Source of the DNA: Rhodocyclaceae bacterium
GTDB lineage: Bacteria; Pseudomonadota; Gammaproteobacteria; Burkholderiales; Ga0077523
Assembly: GCA_020248405.1 (NCBI GenBank)
Contig: JADCHQ010000001.1
Coordinates: forward strand, 91,858-155,857
DNA: 64,000 nt
Direction of reading: 5' to 3'
Shown: positions 15,680-24,464 of the stretch, in pieces
Layout: the number at the start of each line of letters is the position of its first letter
How positions within the stretch are numbered: the first letter of the stretch is position 1
Translations under genes and position numbers: made by a program
The notes under the pieces: generated by a model
Told to the model about the DNA's origin: nothing
Seen by the model: the letters and a program-made list of their open reading frames with translations, nothing else
The model's database searches: none

Positions 15680-16936
15680 GTGGAAACCCATCTCGCCGAC
15701 TTCATCAAGGACACACCCGAGGGCCGCGAGGCCGAGGCCATCCTGCGCCGCTGCGTGCACTGCGGCTTCTGCACCGCCACCTGCCCAACCTACCAGTTGC
15801 TGGGCGACGAGCTGGACGGGCCGCGCGGCCGCATCTATCTCATCAAGCAAGTGCTCGAAGGCGCACCCGCCACGGCCAACACCCAGCTGCACCTGGACCG
15901 CTGCCTCACCTGCCGCTCCTGCGAATCCACCTGCCCCTCCGGCGTGGCCTACGGCAGGCTGGCCGACATCGGTCGCAAGGTGGTGGAAGACCAGGTGGGC
16001 CGCGGCCCCCTGGACGGCCTGAAGCGCAAGCTTCTGGCCACCGGCCTGTCCAGTCCGGCGCTGTTCGGGTCCGCTGCCGCCGCAGGCCGCGCGGTGCGCG
16101 GCCTGCTGCCCCAGTCGCTGCGCCAGAAGCTGCCCGACGCCGATCCGGCCGGCCCCTGGCCGCCCGCACGCCACGCCCGGCGCATGGTGGTGCTGGAGGG
16201 CTGCGTGCAGCCCTCCCTGGCGCCGGACATCAATGCCGCTGCCGCGCGGGTGCTCGACCGGATCGGCATTTCGCTCATCCGTGCGCCGCGGGCGGGGTGC
16301 TGCGGCGCAGTGGAATTCCACCTCAACTACCAGGACGCCGGGCGCGAGGCCATGGGCCGCAACGTGGACGCCTGGTTCCCGCTGCTGGAGCAGGGCGTGG
16401 AGCGCGTGGTCATCACGGCCAGCGGCTGCGGCAGCACGGTAAAGGAGTACGGCCATCACCTTGGCGATCACCCGCGCCTCGCCGGGGCCGCGCAGCGGGT
16501 GTCGGTCGCCAGCGCCGACCTCACCGAAGTGCTGGAAGCCGAAAGCGCCGCGCTGGTGCCGCTGCTGCAACGGGCAGCCGCGTCGCGGCCCCGCCGCCCC
16601 CTGGCCTGGCACTCGCCGTGTTCGCTGCAGCACGGTCAGCAGATTCGCGGCAAGGCCGAAGCACTGCTGGAGGCCGCCGGCTTCCACCTCACGGCCGTGC
16701 CCGACGCGCACCTGTGCTGCGGCTCGGCCGGCACCTATTCGCTGTTACAGCCCGAACTGTCCCAGCAGTTGCTGCGCAACAAAGTGGCTGCGCTGGCCTC
16801 GGGCGCGCCCGAGGGTGTGGCCACGGCCAACATCGGCTGCCTCACCCACATTCAAAGCGGCACGGCGCTGCCGGTGCAGCACTGGGTGCAGTGGATCGAC
16901 GCGGTGCTGGACCAGCCCCCGCCTGCCGCTAGTTGA
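15680..16936 (+). CDS. glcF: glycolate oxidase iron-sulfur subunit GlcF
   Basis: A 418-residue electron-transfer subunit. Two 4Fe-4S motifs are visible, CVHCGFCTATCP (about residues 31-42) and CLTCRSCESTCP (about 75-86), then two CCG-type cysteine-rich domains (GCCGAVEFH and LCCGSAGTYSLLQP). It passes electrons from the GlcD/E flavins to the membrane. GTG start at 15680, 9 bp after glcE. Its 3' end overlaps the convergent hypothetical gene by 8 bases. Confidence 0.93.
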   Translation: METHLADFIKDTPEGREAEAILRRCVHCGFCTATCPTYQLLGDELDGPRGRIYLIKQVLEGAPATANTQLHLDRCLTCRSCESTCPSGVAYGRLADIGRKVVEDQVGRGPLDGLKRKLLATGLSSPALFGSAAAAGRAVRGLLPQSLRQKLPDADPAGPWPPARHARRMVVLEGCVQPSLAPDINAAAARVLDRIGISLIRAPRAGCCGAVEFHLNYQDAGREAMGRNVDAWFPLLEQGVERVVITASGCGSTVKEYGHHLGDHPRLAGAAQRVSVASADLTEVLEAESAALVPLLQRAAASRPRRPLAWHSPCSLQHGQQIRGKAEALLEAAGFHLTAVPDAHLCCGSAGTYSLLQPELSQQLLRNKVAALASGAPEGVATANIGCLTHIQSGTALPVQHWVQWIDAVLDQPPPAAS

Positions 16937-17474
16937 GCACCCGGCTCGCGCCAGTTTCGGAAGCGCCCAGGGCCGGTTTCGGCAACTCCAGACGCAGATC
17001 CCACTCGGCCTTTTCCACGGCGGCCTGGGTGAGGCGCATGAGCCCATGTAAAAGGCTATCGCCCAGGGTGAGGTGCGCCCCCTGGCCCTCGGCGGGCAGC
17101 AGCGCCAGCAGACTGCGCTCGGCATCCACGCGGCGCGCCTGGATGCGCATGATGAGCAGCGGCGCTTCACCCAGCGGCCGGTCGCGCGGCGGCTGGGGCC
17201 CTTGCGGTGCGGTTTGCTCCTCGCGGGTGGAAAGCTGCACCTCGCGCAGCGCCTTTTCGTGGGCAAACTGCAGGATGGCGCTGCGCGCTTCGGGGTCGGC
17301 CTGGCGCTGAATTTCGGGTTTGCCCTCGGCCAGTTGCAGCATGGCCAGCCACAGCCGCTTCACGCAGCGCCGCGTCAGCCACAACAACACCTCGGTCTGG
17401 CCATCCACCAGGATGCGCATCACCAGGCGGTCCTGTTCGGGTTCGAAATCGACGCGAATCTTTTCCAGGCGCAT
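16929..17474 (-). CDS. conserved-looking hypothetical protein
   Basis: A 181-residue soluble protein starting MRLEKIRVDFEPEQDRLVM. The N-terminal 60 residues alternate like beta strands (VRILVDGQTEVLLWLTRRCVKRLW) and the rest is helical and charged. No signal peptide or membrane segment. I do not recognise the family. ATG 17474 is chosen over the upstream in-frame start at 17516 because a TAGAAT -10 at 17503-17508 would start transcription near 17497. It converges on glcF with an 8-base overlap. Confidence 0.7.
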   Translation of the reverse strand: MRLEKIRVDFEPEQDRLVMRILVDGQTEVLLWLTRRCVKRLWLAMLQLAEGKPEIQRQADPEARSAILQFAHEKALREVQLSTREEQTAPQGPQPPRDRPLGEAPLLIMRIQARRVDAERSLLALLPAEGQGAHLTLGDSLLHGLMRLTQAAVEKAEWDLRLELPKPALGASETGASRVLN

Positions 17475-17502
17475 GGCGCAGGCTCGTGCAGGGTGTGAAC
17501 CG

Positions 17503-17508
17503 ATTCTA
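17503..17508 (-). promoter_or_regulatory. -10 element (TAGAAT) for the hypothetical gene at 16929-17474
   Basis: TAGAAT on the minus strand with a predicted start about 23 bases before the ATG. It lies directly beyond the terminator hairpin, so the gene is isolated from upstream transcription. Confidence 0.4.
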
Positions 17509-17523
17509 CCCTCCACGAAAAAA

Positions 17524-17547
17524 AACCCGGCGGACAGCCGCCGGGTT
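17524..17547 (-). terminator. intrinsic terminator after the solute-binding protein gene
   Basis: A stem of CCCGGCGG/CCGCCGGG (17526-17533 with 17538-17545), extendable by A-T pairs, with an ACAG loop. On the minus strand it is followed by an unbroken run of about eight T residues, the classic rho-independent form. It lies about 175 bp beyond the stop of the 17723-18919 gene. Confidence 0.8.
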
Positions 17548-17722
17548 TAAATCGAGAGGAGTTGAAACGACTACCGTACTGCGAGCCTGCTGCGCCCGGC
17601 CGGGCTGACATCCCCACTTGCTTCGCCACCTCGACCGCAACGACGCCACGATAGGCGCACCGGCGGGGCGGCGACAGCGCAGCTTCGCCCGTTCGGACCC
17701 GGGAATGCTTCCCGCGCGAGGA

Positions 17723-18919
17723 TCAGGGCACCGCGGGCGCGAGCTGCCAATTGCGGCCGTCGAAGCGCAGCAACACCAGGTCCTCCACCGGGTAGTAGTC
17801 GGTCTTGGAGGTGGTGACCCGCACACCCGGGAACAACATGGGGAACTCCACGTTGGTCATGCTGGTGGCCACCTTCATGATGTTGTCGCGCGACAGGTCA
17901 TCGCCCGCCTGGCGCAGCACGTACTCGAGCGCCTGGGCCACCTGGTAGCCGTGGGCGGCGATGCCGTCCATGGGGTTACCGTCGTAGAACTTGCGCGCCC
18001 ATTCCAGGTACTTCCGGATGGCCACGTCCTGGGCGAAGGCGATGGTGTCGGGCGCCTTGGCGTAGTAGGCCGAGTGCATGCCTGCGGCGTTTTCCAGGCC
18101 ACCGGGCTCGAGCACCGTCTTGACTGCGGCGCTGGCAATGCCCGTGTAGTGCACGGGCCTCCAGCCAATTTCGCCCATCTTGCGCAGCACCTGAGAAGCG
18201 TGTTTTCCGCCCATGGCACTGAACAGGGTGTCGGCACCCGAGGCCTTCAACGCCACCACCTGGGTGTCCACGGTGGGATCGGTGAGTTCGTAGGTCTGCT
18301 CGGCCACGATCATGGTCCTGGCCTTGTCGCCCAAGGCGTCCCGCAGGCCCGCCAGGTAGTCTCGGCCGTACTCGTCGTTGAGGGTGAGGGTGCCGATCTT
18401 TGCGTTGGGGCGCGTCTTGAGGATGTGCCGGCCGTAGAGCTGGCCCTCGTGGCGGTAGGAAGGCATCCACCCCATGGTCCAGGGGAATTTCTCGTGATCG
18501 CCCCAGGCGCTGTCGCCGCCGGCCACGAACAGCTGCGGCACCTTCTTCGCGTTGAGGTACTTGCGCACCGCCAGGTTGTTTGGCGTGCCCACGGAACTGA
18601 ACATGAGCAGCACCTGGTCCTGCTCCACCAGGCGCCGGGTGTGCTCCACGGTCTTGGAGGGCAGCGAGGCATCGTCCAGGCTGATGAAGCGCACCTTGCG
18701 GCCGTTGATGCCGCCGGCGGCGTTGATGGCGTCGAAGAAGCCCTTGTGGGCCTTGCCCAGGGCGGCATAGGCCGACAGCGGCCCGCTGTAGGGCATGGTC
18801 TGGCCGATCAGGATCTCCGTCTCGGTAACGCCGGGCCCGGTGTACTTCTGCGCCAGCGCGGGAAGCGCGCACAGAACGAGCGCCGCAGTGAGCGAGGCGG
18901 CGCGGATGGGCGATGCCAT
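17723..18919 (-). CDS. periplasmic solute-binding protein of the LivK/Peripla_BP_6 family
   Basis: A 398-residue protein with a signal peptide (ASLTAALVLCALPALAQ, cleavage near residue 24). The mature start GVTETEILIGQTMPYSGPLSAYAALGKAHKGFFDAINAAGG is the classic N-terminus of branched-chain-amino-acid-type binding proteins; TGTE-like turns and LNDEYGRDYLAG follow. No liv permease or ATPase is adjacent, so it is an orphan here. It follows the response regulator by 79 bp on the same strand, so it may belong to the signalling operon. Start ATG 18919 has AGGAG 7 bases upstream. The ligand may be an amino acid, an aromatic acid or a short-chain compound. Confidence 0.87.
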   Translation of the reverse strand: MASPIRAASLTAALVLCALPALAQKYTGPGVTETEILIGQTMPYSGPLSAYAALGKAHKGFFDAINAAGGINGRKVRFISLDDASLPSKTVEHTRRLVEQDQVLLMFSSVGTPNNLAVRKYLNAKKVPQLFVAGGDSAWGDHEKFPWTMGWMPSYRHEGQLYGRHILKTRPNAKIGTLTLNDEYGRDYLAGLRDALGDKARTMIVAEQTYELTDPTVDTQVVALKASGADTLFSAMGGKHASQVLRKMGEIGWRPVHYTGIASAAVKTVLEPGGLENAAGMHSAYYAKAPDTIAFAQDVAIRKYLEWARKFYDGNPMDGIAAHGYQVAQALEYVLRQAGDDLSRDNIMKVATSMTNVEFPMLFPGVRVTTSKTDYYPVEDLVLLRFDGRNWQLAPAVP

Positions 18920-18998
18920 GAGGGGTCTCCTGGAAATTGCGGGGCGCCGCACGGGCGCACGGCGACGAAAGTCTAACAGCCGCTCGAGGCGGCCGCTG

Positions 18999-19679
18999 TC
19001 AGCGCCCGCCGGCGCTCTCCACCGCCGCCACCGGGTCGTTGTCCAGCATGCCGTGCATCATGGCCATGCGCACCACCTGGGCGGTGTTGGAGACGTCGAG
19101 CTTGGCGCGGATGTTGGACTGGTGATTGGCCACGGTCTTGTAGGACAGCGACAGGATGCGGCCGATCTCGCCAATCGAATGGCCGGCCACCAGCAGCCGG
19201 AACACCTCGAACTCCCGCGGGCTCAGGGCCTGCAGCGGGTTGTCGTGGCCGGGCAGCATCTGCACCGCCAGCTCCTGCGCCATATCGTGGCTGATGTAGA
19301 GCTTGCCCTCCGCCACCAGCCGCACCGCCTCCACCAGCACCTCGGGCGCGCTCGACTTGGTGACGTAGCCCCGCGCGCCCATCTGCAGCGCCCGGGACGG
19401 GAACACCACGTCCTCGTGCATGCTGAACATGAGAATGCGCGCCTGGGGCTCGCGCGCCAGGATACGCCGCGCGCACTCCAGCCCCCCGATGCCGGGCAGG
19501 TTGATGTCCAGCACCGTCACATGGGGGACATGCTCCACGAACAGCCGATAGGCGTCCTCGCCGCTGGCGGCCTCGGCCACCACGGTGATATCGCTGGTGC
19601 GCTCCAGCAGGCGGCGATAGCCCTCGCGCACCACGGCGTGATCGTCGGCGAGCAGAACAGTGGTCTTGTTCGGGGGCAT
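18999..19679 (-). CDS. NarL/FixJ-type response regulator
   Basis: A 226-residue DNA-binding regulator. The receiver has the acidic pair (LLADDH), phospho-acceptor Asp58 (VLDINLPG) and conserved Lys108 (GYVTKSSAPE). The LuxR-type helix-turn-helix (LSPREFEVFRLLVAGHSIGEIG to KTVANHQSNIRAKLDV) occupies about residues 158-208. The upstream TTG at 19697 also opens the frame, but ATG 19679 has GGAG at correct spacing. It lies 24 bp after the kinase gene, its probable partner. Candidate targets are the palindromes at 20794-20868. Confidence 0.9.
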   Translation of the reverse strand: MPPNKTTVLLADDHAVVREGYRRLLERTSDITVVAEAASGEDAYRLFVEHVPHVTVLDINLPGIGGLECARRILAREPQARILMFSMHEDVVFPSRALQMGARGYVTKSSAPEVLVEAVRLVAEGKLYISHDMAQELAVQMLPGHDNPLQALSPREFEVFRLLVAGHSIGEIGRILSLSYKTVANHQSNIRAKLDVSNTAQVVRMAMMHGMLDNDPVAAVESAGGR

Positions 19680-19703
19680 GGATTCGTTCTCCGGCAAAAG
19701 TCT

Positions 19704-20678
19704 CTAAAGAGGGATGACGGCGCTCACCCGCAGACCGCCGCGGGCGCCACGCTCCAGCGCGAAGCGGCCGCGCAGCACTTCCACCCGCTCGCGCAGGCCT
19801 AGCAGCCCCAGCCCCAGACGCGGCTCGCCGCCGGGCGGCAGGCCTTTGCCGTCATCTTCCACGCTCACGTGCAAGCTGGCAGCGCCCTGGAGGTGGCGCA
19901 GTTCGATGCGCACTTCCCTCGCCTGGGCGTGCTTGGTGACGTTGGTGAGGCACTCCTGCACCAGTCTATAGACGGTGATGTTGAGGCTCTCGCCCAGGCC
20001 GTCGATGCTGCCGTCGGTCTCGAAGCTGCAGCGCACTTCCGGATGACGGCGTCGCCATTGGTCCACCAAGTACTGCACCGCCGAAGGCAGGCCCAGCTCG
20101 TCCAGGGCCACGGGGCGCAGCCGGCGCATGAGGTTGCGGGCCACTTCGTACACGTGATTGGCCACCTCGATGATGGCGCGCGACAGCGCCCGGGCGTCCT
20201 CCGGCAGGTCGGTGCGATCGCGCAGCGCCACGGCGTCGAGCTTGAGGGCGTTGAGCCACTGCCCCATTTCATCGTGCAGCTCGCGGGCGATGTTGCGCCG
20301 CTCGTCCTCCTGCACCTGGATGCTGCGCTGGACCAGCAGACGGTTCTCCGCCAGGGTGGCTGCCAGCCGGTCCTGGGCGTGCAGGCGCAGGCGCATCTCC
20401 GCCGCCGCCTGGCGGTGCCGCCGCCAGGAATACCAGGTGAGGCCTGCCAGCATGGCCACCAGGGCCAGCGGGAGTTCGTCCACCTGCCAGCTCTCCAGAG
20501 CGCGCATGCGGGTCGCGAAGCCCTCCGATAGCTCGAGCCACGAGCCCAGCAGGAAAGTGCCCAGGGTGATGCCGGCCACCAGGGCGAGGTCGCGGCGCGC
20601 CTGGTTGAGAGGGCGGTGCTCACCCGGAGTTGCGCCGGACAGCACAGCGCTGCCGGGATTCAGGGAAGGTGCATGCAT
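19704..20678 (-). CDS. membrane sensor histidine kinase (HisKA_3 type)
   Basis: A 324-residue kinase. Two transmembrane helices (about 30-48 and 69-86) bracket a periplasmic loop of only about 20 residues, then a coiled-coil linker. The dimerisation/phospho-acceptor box ARELHDEMGQWLNALK places the phosphorylated His at 135, and the ATPase domain has N-box (QECLTNVTKHA), G1 (EDDGKGLP) and G2 (GLGLLGLRERV). This NarX/DegS-type family pairs with NarL-type regulators, matching the next gene. The very short sensing loop suggests an intramembrane or partner-mediated stimulus. Confidence 0.9.
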   Translation of the reverse strand: MHAPSLNPGSAVLSGATPGEHRPLNQARRDLALVAGITLGTFLLGSWLELSEGFATRMRALESWQVDELPLALVAMLAGLTWYSWRRHRQAAAEMRLRLHAQDRLAATLAENRLLVQRSIQVQEDERRNIARELHDEMGQWLNALKLDAVALRDRTDLPEDARALSRAIIEVANHVYEVARNLMRRLRPVALDELGLPSAVQYLVDQWRRRHPEVRCSFETDGSIDGLGESLNITVYRLVQECLTNVTKHAQAREVRIELRHLQGAASLHVSVEDDGKGLPPGGEPRLGLGLLGLRERVEVLRGRFALERGARGGLRVSAVIPL

Positions 20679-20793
20679 GGGCCAGGGCCAGGGGGGAGCG
20701 ATCGAGCGCGGGAGTGCCCCTCTTCGGGGCCATGTGAGGCTTATACCGAAACAGGGCGGCTTGCCTCAAGGCCGCGGGATTCCGGTCCGCAGC

Positions 20794-20808
20794 CGGGAAT
20801 ATCTCCCG
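20794..20808. promoter_or_regulatory. candidate operator CGGGA-N5-TCCCG, copy 1
   Basis: A perfect 5-bp inverted repeat with a 5-base AT-rich spacer (ATATC), in the divergent region. Repeats of this size and spacing suit a dimeric LuxR-type regulator. Assignment to the adjacent response regulator is inference. Confidence 0.5.
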
Positions 20809-20853
20809 ATGCGGCAGCCAGGGCCGCGCTCCTGCCGCCCCCGAGGCGTGAAG

Positions 20854-20868
20854 CGGGAGAATTTCCCG
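20854..20868. promoter_or_regulatory. candidate operator CGGGA-N5-TCCCG, copy 2
   Basis: The same arms as copy 1 with spacer GAATT. The centre lies 60 bp from that of copy 1, close to six helical turns, so both could be contacted from the same DNA face. Confidence 0.5.
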
Positions 20869-21007
20869 GCCCAGCGCGGGAATCCGGCTTGCCGCTCCCG
20901 GCACCCGCACCGAATACCCTTCCGGCCTTCAGAAGAAGATGCGCTGCCGCCGTTGTGGCGGCACGCGCAGTCATCGCCTCGATCCCAAACCGCCCGAGAG
21001 CCTCCTC

Positions 21008-23380
21008 ATGCGTCCAGCCCCCACCCGCCTGACCCGCAGCGCCATTTCCGCCGCCGTAGCCGCCGCCTTCGCCGGCCCCGCCGTAGCCGACAACGACCGC
21101 CCGGCCACCCTCGAAGCCCCCACCGTCAAGGTGATCGGCGTCACCCCGCTGCCCGGCGTGGGCTTGCCGCTCAACAAGGTGCCCGGCAACGTGCAGACCC
21201 TCACCGCCAAGGACGTGCAGCAGCAGCAGGCGGTGGGTCTGCCGGATCTCATGACCACGGCGCTGCCCTCGGTCAACGTGAACGACGTGCAGGGCAACCC
21301 CTTCCAGCCGGATGTGAACTACCGCGGCTTCACCGCCTCGCCGCTGCTGGGGCTGCCCCAGGGCCTGTCGGTGTTTCAGGACGGCGTGCGCATCAACGAG
21401 CCCTTCGGCGACGTGGTGAACTGGGCGCTGGTGCCCATGGATTCCATCAGCACCATGAATGTCATCCCCGGCTCCAATCCGCTGTTCGGCCTCAACACCC
21501 TGGGCGGCGCCCTGTCGCTGCGCACCAAGAGCGGTTTCCAGTTCCCCAACACGGCCTTCGAACTGTCCGGCGGCAGCTGGGGGCGGGCCAACGGCAAGTT
21601 CGAACACGGCGGCTACAGCGGCAACAAGGACTACTACATCGCCGGCAACTGGTTCAAGGAAGACGGCTGGCGACAGTTCTCTCCCTCCGACGTGAAGACC
21701 TTCTTCGCCAAGAGCGGCTGGCAGGATGGCCGCACCGACCTGGACGTGTCCCTCACCCTGGCCGACACCAACCTCACCGGCAACGGCGTGGCACCCCAGA
21801 GCTTCCTGGAGCAAAGCCGCAACCGCATCTTCACCCAGCCCGACCAGACCATCGCCCGCATGGCGATGCTCAACTTCACCGGCAGCCACTGGCTCAATGA
21901 CACCGACAACCTGCAGGGAAATGTGTATGTGCGCGGCACGCGCATCCGTACGCTGAACGGCGATGCCAACGACGGTTTCGAGGGGGGGGCCTTCGACGGC
22001 GACACGGCTGCCGTCGACGGCGGCCTTTGCCCGGGCGCCGGGTGCAACACCGAAACCGGCGCCAACAACCGCTCGCGCACCAACAGCCGCTCCTTCGGTG
22101 CCAATCTCCAGTGGACGCGCGCGGTGCAGAACAACCAGTTCACCTTCGGCGGCAGCTACGACAACGCCCGCGCCGACTTCCGCTCTACCCAGACTCTGGG
22201 TGTCATCAACGCCGACCGGGGCGTGACCGAGACCAACGCCACCACCGACGAGGCGGCCCTCATCGGCCGCACCGTCACCTCCAGCCTGTTCCTCACCGAC
22301 ACCTGGACCTTCCGGCCCAACTGGCACCTCACCGGCTCGGCGCGCTACAACTACACGCGGGTGAAGAACAACGACACCCTCAACCCCGGCGTGGCGGGCA
22401 ACCTGGACGGCAACTACGTCTACCCGCGCCTGAACCCCGCCGTGGGCCTGAACTGGACCCCCTCCGACGCCCTAACTCTGTACGGCACGGTAAACCAGGG
22501 AAACCGCGCGCCCACGCCCATCGAGCTGGGCTGCGCGGACCCAGCCAACCCGTGCCGCCTGCCCAACGCCATGGCCGCCGACCCCTTCCTCAAGCAGGTG
22601 GTGGCCACCACGGTGGAGGTGGGCGCACGCGGCATGTTCAACGACTGGCTGGGCTACAGCTCGGCGCTGTTCCGCACCGTCAACCGCGACGACATCCTGT
22701 TCGTGAGCACCACCACCAGCGCCGGCTTCTTCACCAACTTCGGCCGCACCCAGCGCGAAGGCATCGAGCTCGGGCTCACGGGGGCCAAGGGCCGGTGGGA
22801 TTTCCGCGCCAACTACACCTACCTGCGGGCCACCTTCGAATCCGAGGCCGACCTGCTGGCCGAAAACAACTCTTCCCGCGGCTTCGGCGGGGTGGCCGCG
22901 GACGACCAGATTCGCGTCCGGCCCGGCGACCGCATTCCCGGCATGCCCCAGCACCAGTTCCGCATCAACGCCAACTACCGCCTCACCGACGCCTGGAGCG
23001 TCGGCGCCAACGTGATCGCCATGACCGGGGTATACGCCCGCGGCAACGAGAACAACCAGCACCAGGCCGGGACCGTGACCGACCCCATCGGCGGGGATAC
23101 GCGAACCTTCAACGGCGCGGGCAAGACCTCGGACTACGCCGTGCTGAACCTGGTGACCAACTACAAGCTCACCTCCCAGTGGCAGCTCTTCGGGCGCATC
23201 AATAACGTGTTCGACAACCGCTTCAACACCGCCGCCATCCTGGCCGAGAATCCCTTCAATGCCGCGGGCGTGTTCCAGACCAACTCCGGGGATTGGGCCC
23301 GCGAAACCTTCTACGGCCCCGGCGCGCCCCGGGCCGCCTGGATCGGCGTGCGATACTTCCTCGAACGCCAGCCGCGCTGA
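21008..23380 (+). CDS. TonB-dependent outer-membrane receptor
   Basis: A 790-residue protein with a signal peptide (RSAISAAVAAAFAGPAVA). The plug domain runs to about residue 180 (VNYRGFTASPLLGLPQGLSVFQDGVRINEPFGD; IPGSNPLFGLNTLGGAL), followed by the 22-strand barrel. A cysteine pair in an extracellular-loop-like segment (LCPGAGCN) is unusual. The protein ends RYFLERQPR, lacking the common terminal aromatic residue. ATG 21008 places the signal peptide correctly. The beta-propeller gene follows 46 bp later, and the unit diverges from the two-component genes. Ligand unknown. Confidence 0.9.
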   Translation: MRPAPTRLTRSAISAAVAAAFAGPAVADNDRPATLEAPTVKVIGVTPLPGVGLPLNKVPGNVQTLTAKDVQQQQAVGLPDLMTTALPSVNVNDVQGNPFQPDVNYRGFTASPLLGLPQGLSVFQDGVRINEPFGDVVNWALVPMDSISTMNVIPGSNPLFGLNTLGGALSLRTKSGFQFPNTAFELSGGSWGRANGKFEHGGYSGNKDYYIAGNWFKEDGWRQFSPSDVKTFFAKSGWQDGRTDLDVSLTLADTNLTGNGVAPQSFLEQSRNRIFTQPDQTIARMAMLNFTGSHWLNDTDNLQGNVYVRGTRIRTLNGDANDGFEGGAFDGDTAAVDGGLCPGAGCNTETGANNRSRTNSRSFGANLQWTRAVQNNQFTFGGSYDNARADFRSTQTLGVINADRGVTETNATTDEAALIGRTVTSSLFLTDTWTFRPNWHLTGSARYNYTRVKNNDTLNPGVAGNLDGNYVYPRLNPAVGLNWTPSDALTLYGTVNQGNRAPTPIELGCADPANPCRLPNAMAADPFLKQVVATTVEVGARGMFNDWLGYSSALFRTVNRDDILFVSTTTSAGFFTNFGRTQREGIELGLTGAKGRWDFRANYTYLRATFESEADLLAENNSSRGFGGVAADDQIRVRPGDRIPGMPQHQFRINANYRLTDAWSVGANVIAMTGVYARGNENNQHQAGTVTDPIGGDTRTFNGAGKTSDYAVLNLVTNYKLTSQWQLFGRINNVFDNRFNTAAILAENPFNAAGVFQTNSGDWARETFYGPGAPRAAWIGVRYFLERQPR

Positions 23381-23426
23381 GTTGTCTCTAGCGGTGGCCG
23401 GTAACCACCACGAGGATCACTTCACC

Positions 23427-24368
23427 ATGAAACGCCTCCTGCCCGCGCTCGCCGCGGGCTTTTTCTGCGCCCTGCAGGCGGCAGCCGCCCCCCTGGCCTA
23501 CGTGGCCAACGAAAAGTCGGGCACCATCTCCATCATCGACACCGCCACCGACGAGGTGGTGGGCACCATCAAGGCGGGCACCAAGCCCCGCGGCCAGGCT
23601 GTGGGTGCGGACGGCCGCACCCTGTACGTGAGCGACCAGCCCGCCAACGCCCTGCTGGTGGTGGACCTGGAGAAGCGAGCCGTGGCCGGCACCATCGACC
23701 TGGGCGAATCGCCCGAGGGCGTGAGCCGCTCGCCCGACGGCAAGTGGGTGGTGGTGGCGGTGGAGATGAGCAACAGCGCCGCCTTCATCGACACCGCCTC
23801 GGGCCGCAAGCTGTTCAATATCAAGACCCGCGGCGAGAATCCGGAGCACGCCGTGTTCAGCCCCGACGGCCGCTGGCTGTATGTGAGCGCCGAGGAGGCC
23901 GACCAGGTGGACATCGTGGACGTGGCCGCACAGAAGCAGGTGGCGGCGGTGAAGGTGGCCAAGCGCCCGCGCGGCATCGCCTTCCTGCCCGACGGATCGC
24001 GCGCCTATGTGGCCTGCGAGTTCGACAGCAAGGTGTTTGCCATCGACGTGGCCACCCAGAAGGTGGTGGCCGAAATCAAGGCGGGCACCTTCTCCAACGG
24101 CGTCGCGGTCCACCCCGACGGCAAGCGCGTGTACGTGTCCAACGGCAAGGACGCCAGCGTGTCGGTCATCGACACCGCCACCAACACGGTGAGCGCCACC
24201 ATCGCCGTGGGCAAGCGCCCCTGGAACATGGCCATCACCCCGGACGGTACCAAGCTTTACGTGGCCAACGGCAGGGATAACTCCGTGAGCGTTATCGATA
24301 CGGCCACGAACCGCAAGTTGAGAGACATTCCCGTGGGCGAGATCCCCTGGGGGGTGGTGATCCGCTGA
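23427..24368 (+). CDS. periplasmic YVTN-family beta-propeller protein
   Basis: A 313-residue protein with a signal peptide (MKRLLPALAAGFFCALQAAA) and about seven repeats of the form YVANEKSGTISIIDTATDEV / LYVSDQPANALLVVDLE / VYVSNGKDASVSVIDTATN. It should fold as one seven-bladed propeller. Similar proteins are annotated as PQQ-dependent-catabolism-associated beta-propellers found in transport operons. No quinoprotein dehydrogenase is present in this window, so that link is only suggestive. It follows the TonB receptor and is probably co-transcribed. Start ATG 23427 has GAGGA upstream. Confidence 0.85.
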   Translation: MKRLLPALAAGFFCALQAAAAPLAYVANEKSGTISIIDTATDEVVGTIKAGTKPRGQAVGADGRTLYVSDQPANALLVVDLEKRAVAGTIDLGESPEGVSRSPDGKWVVVAVEMSNSAAFIDTASGRKLFNIKTRGENPEHAVFSPDGRWLYVSAEEADQVDIVDVAAQKQVAAVKVAKRPRGIAFLPDGSRAYVACEFDSKVFAIDVATQKVVAEIKAGTFSNGVAVHPDGKRVYVSNGKDASVSVIDTATNTVSATIAVGKRPWNMAITPDGTKLYVANGRDNSVSVIDTATNRKLRDIPVGEIPWGVVIR

Positions 24369-24464
24369 CCGGACCGGCCTGGTGCCTGCCGGGAGCAACC
24401 GGCGCCGCCGGCGCTTGCCCCATGCCAGAATAGGGTCGATTTTCTCGCGCCCTCCTCCACTGCC

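Larger units (their letters stand above)
20679..21007. promoter_or_regulatory. divergent control region between the kinase and TonB-receptor genes
   Basis: A 329-bp non-coding region between two divergently transcribed units. It contains two palindromes (listed separately) and additional CGGGA half-sites near 20775 and 20877. No convincing -10/-35 pair could be assigned in either direction. Confidence 0.5.

Noticed and set aside
14579..16711. A 710-codon minus-strand frame opposite glcE and glcF
   Set aside because: Antisense shadow; both plus-strand genes carry intact FAD and iron-sulfur motifs.
17723..18919. Assignment of the solute-binding protein as a dedicated branched-chain amino acid LivK
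   Set aside because: No liv permease or ATPase genes are adjacent, and this family binds many ligands, so only the family level is supported.
20679..21007. A possible small RNA or riboswitch in the divergent gap
   Set aside because: The dyads are short protein-operator-like repeats with AT-rich spacers, not a nested RNA fold, and no terminator follows.
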